Source: Maricaulis sp.
GTDB taxonomy: Bacteria > Pseudomonadota > Alphaproteobacteria > Caulobacterales > Maricaulaceae
NCBI GenBank assembly: GCA_029251785.1
Contig: JAQXCQ010000095.1
Location: 1 to 64,000, forward strand
Reading direction: 5' to 3'
Length of the DNA: 64,000 nt
The notes under the pieces were generated by a model that worked only from the letters and a program-made list of their open reading frames with translations, had not been told where the DNA came from and did not search any database. Below, piece by piece: positions 61,499 through 64,000 of the stretch. How positions within the stretch are numbered: position 1 is the first letter of the stretch; every line of letters begins with the position of its first letter. The position numbers were made by a program, and so were the translations under genes.

Positions 61499-61511
61499 AC
61501 AGGCTTTCCTC

Positions 61512-62645
61512 TCAGGCATCCAATTTTGCAGCAGGTAGGGCGGCCGGTTCCTCGCCCTCATCAAACTCGACTTCGGCGATGCGTTCGCCTTTTTTCATGA
61601 TTTTCTCCGCCGAAGTACGGATCAGGCGGATATCTTTTTCCGCCATGGCAAAGTGCTTATCCAAGGCTTCCACGCGGGTATCCAGACGGTGAACATCATC
61701 CATCATCTTGCCCACTTCCGACTGGATCAAATGCGCCTGCTTGTGCATCTCCGCATCGCGCATGACCGCCCGGACCGTATTCAGGATTGCCATCAACGTC
61801 GTCGGTGAAACCACCAGCACGCGCTTTTTGCGGCCCAGCTCCACCAGATCCGGGAAATCGGCGTGGATGGTGGCGTAAACGGCTTCGGAGGGCACAAACA
61901 TCAACGCGGTGTCGGATGTTTCACCCGCGATCAGATATTTGTCGGCGATATCGGTGAGGTGCTTTTTCACATCGGTCGTAAAGGCCCGTCGCGCCGTCTT
62001 GCGGGTCTCATCATCGGGCGCATCCGCCAGCTGACGATACGCCTCGAGTGGAAATTTGGCATCCACGGCCACCGGCCCGGGAGGGTCCGGCAGCAGAATC
62101 AAGGCATCCGGACGCTTTCCATTCGACAAAGTGTGTTGGAATTCATAGGCATTGGGAGGCAGTAGGCCCGAGATTACGTCTTTGAGCTGAACTTCGCCAA
62201 AGGCACCGCGGGCCTGGTTGTTGGAGAGAATTTGCTTCAACCCTGTCACTTCGCCGGTCAGCTCGGATATGTTTTTTTGCGCATTGTCGATGACGGCCAG
62301 ACGTTCATAGAGATGGCGCAGCGCTTTGGTGGAGTTCTCCTGGTTCTGCACCAGACTGTCGCCCACTTTTTTCGACACAGAATCCAGCCGCTCATCGAGC
62401 GATTTTCGCATGCCGGCCTGCCCCGTCTGGTTGGACTTGTCCATCTGCTCCATACGGCCCTGTAGAGCAGCCTGCATTTGACCCAGCTCGGTGAGACGCT
62501 CCTTGAGCCCTTCATTGAGCGTGTCATCGACTTTCGCCGGCGCTGCAAACAGGCGAGCAAGCACGGCACCGCCCACAGCAGCAAGAAGGATCAAACCGCC
62601 AATAACGGCGAGACTTACAGGGTCAAAACTGGCTGGCACGGGCAA
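61512..62645 (-). CDS. rmuC: DNA recombination protein RmuC
   Basis: N-terminal TM, coiled coil, GAFGEVQLKDVISGLLPPNAYEFQHTLSNGKRPDALI...VDAKFPLEAYRQL. Confidence 0.95.
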   Translation of the reverse strand: MPVPASFDPVSLAVIGGLILLAAVGGAVLARLFAAPAKVDDTLNEGLKERLTELGQMQAALQGRMEQMDKSNQTGQAGMRKSLDERLDSVSKKVGDSLVQNQENSTKALRHLYERLAVIDNAQKNISELTGEVTGLKQILSNNQARGAFGEVQLKDVISGLLPPNAYEFQHTLSNGKRPDALILLPDPPGPVAVDAKFPLEAYRQLADAPDDETRKTARRAFTTDVKKHLTDIADKYLIAGETSDTALMFVPSEAVYATIHADFPDLVELGRKKRVLVVSPTTLMAILNTVRAVMRDAEMHKQAHLIQSEVGKMMDDVHRLDTRVEALDKHFAMAEKDIRLIRTSAEKIMKKGERIAEVEFDEGEEPAALPAAKLDA

Positions 62646-62733
62646 ATGTTCCTTAAGTGTTCTAATCGAGAAAACACACTAATACCGATTCGCAACGCTT
62701 GACGCGAGGCCCAAGGAAAACTAGCTCAACACT

Positions 62734-63261
62734 ATGGCTATTCGTGACGTTCTGACAGTACCCGATCCGCGCCTCAAGCAGGTGTCCAAACCCGTCGATA
62801 AGGTGGACGATGCCCTGCGCGCTCTGATGGATGACATGCTGGAAAGCATGTACGCCGCCGATGGTATCGGCCTGGCGGCCATTCAAATTGGTGAGCCGGT
62901 TCGCGTGATTGTCATCGATCTGGCCCGCGAAGACGAAGAGCCCAACGTCAAATATTTTGTCAATCCGGTCCTCTCCGAACCGTCCGAGCAATTGGAGCCC
63001 TATGAAGAGGGCTGCCTATCCGTGCCAACTGTCTACGACGAGATCGAACGCCCCGATCGTGTCCGGGTGACCTATCTCGACTATAATGGCAAGGAAGTTA
63101 GCGAGATTGCCGAGGGCATGTATGCCGTCTGTATCCAGCACGAAATGGATCATCTCGAGGGCGTGCTTTTCATCGACTATTTGTCGCGCCTCAAGCGCAA
63201 TCGCGCTGTCCAGAAGGTCAAGAAGCTGGAAAAAGAAAAAGAGCGCGATGACGCGGCCTGA
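62734..63261 (+). CDS. def: peptide deformylase
   Basis: [41 protein letters not shown]. Confidence 0.97.
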   Translation: MAIRDVLTVPDPRLKQVSKPVDKVDDALRALMDDMLESMYAADGIGLAAIQIGEPVRVIVIDLAREDEEPNVKYFVNPVLSEPSEQLEPYEEGCLSVPTVYDEIERPDRVRVTYLDYNGKEVSEIAEGMYAVCIQHEMDHLEGVLFIDYLSRLKRNRAVQKVKKLEKEKERDDAA

Positions 63262-63380
63262 GCAGGTTCGGTTCTAAGCCCTGGCCTGACGCACGAATTT
63301 GGCATGAATATCCGCAACCCCGCTTGACCACGCGCGCTCGACGGGTGATCGTCAGGTGATTAACCAAGGGGATTGGAAAC

Positions 63381-63977
63381 ATGTCTGTTCGCGCCGCAAT
63401 AATTGTCTCATCACTGGCTTTGGGCGTTGCTGCCTGTTCGGGTAGCGAAGTGGCCGATGACCCAACCGGCGCTGACCTGTTCACCAGCCTCAGCATTTTT
63501 TGTGGCCAGTCCTTCGAAGGTGCTGTCTCCTCCGATGATCCGCGCGATGCGGACTGGGCCGCCCAGACACTGACCATCGAGTTTCGCTCTTGCAGCGACA
63601 CGGAGCTGCGTATCCCGCTCCATGTCGGCGAAGACCATTCGCGCACCTGGATCATCTCGCGCACCGAAACCGGCCTGCGCCTCAAGCATGATCACCGGCA
63701 CGAAGACGGTTCAGACGACGTGCTGACCATGTATGGCGGCGACACCGCCGAAGCACCAACCGAGATTAGTGCCAGTTTCCCGGCAGACCAGTATTCCAAG
63801 GATTTGTTTGAACGTGAGGGCATCCCCGCCAGCATGGAAAACACCTGGACGGTCTCACTCGACGGCAGCAATCTCGTCTACGCCCTCGACCGCCCCGAGC
63901 GCCATTTCGCCGCGACGTTTGATCTGAGCACACAGGTCGCCACGCCGCCGGCACCGTGGGGTGCCGAGGAGGGATAG
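63381..63977 (+). CDS. hypothetical lipoprotein
   Basis: MSVRAAIIVSSLALGVAACSGSE lipobox. Confidence 0.7.
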   Translation: MSVRAAIIVSSLALGVAACSGSEVADDPTGADLFTSLSIFCGQSFEGAVSSDDPRDADWAAQTLTIEFRSCSDTELRIPLHVGEDHSRTWIISRTETGLRLKHDHRHEDGSDDVLTMYGGDTAEAPTEISASFPADQYSKDLFEREGIPASMENTWTVSLDGSNLVYALDRPERHFAATFDLSTQVATPPAPWGAEEG

Positions 63978-64000
63978 AACGCAGCGCGGCCCAATTGCGC

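Overview
The window is mostly ordinary chromosomal DNA from what looks like a Maricaulales/Hyphomonadaceae-type alphaproteobacterium. The lineage is inferred from gene content, not tested. Main blocks: kdsB plus a histidine phosphatase; an overlapping acetylornithine carbamoyltransferase - fused NAGS/NAG kinase - argC operon; an Oar-like TonB receptor; a phosphate/phosphonate uptake block (phnC, a PhnD-PhnE fusion, a porin with a Pho box, an orphan pstS); putA; nrdA and nrdB with NrdR-like boxes and an uncharacterised gene between them; amn; pabB/pabC-like genes; a complete tad/cpa pilus locus with divergent pseudopilins; and ffs-dnaX-ybaB-recR. No CRISPR array, prophage, rRNA or convincing tRNA was seen. 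The best candidates for something undescribed are: (1) a small accessory island at about 730-1850, where two inverted-pair palindromic repeats (REPIN-like) bracket a GIY-YIG nuclease whose start codon lies inside one repeat; (2) a diaminopimelate decarboxylase that keeps only a remnant of an N-terminal aspartokinase domain (a collapsed LysAC fusion); (3) a single-polypeptide PhnD-PhnE transporter next to a Pho-box porin; (4) a possible RBS-sequestering switch ahead of the TonB receptor. Family names come from motif recognition by eye; no database search was run.
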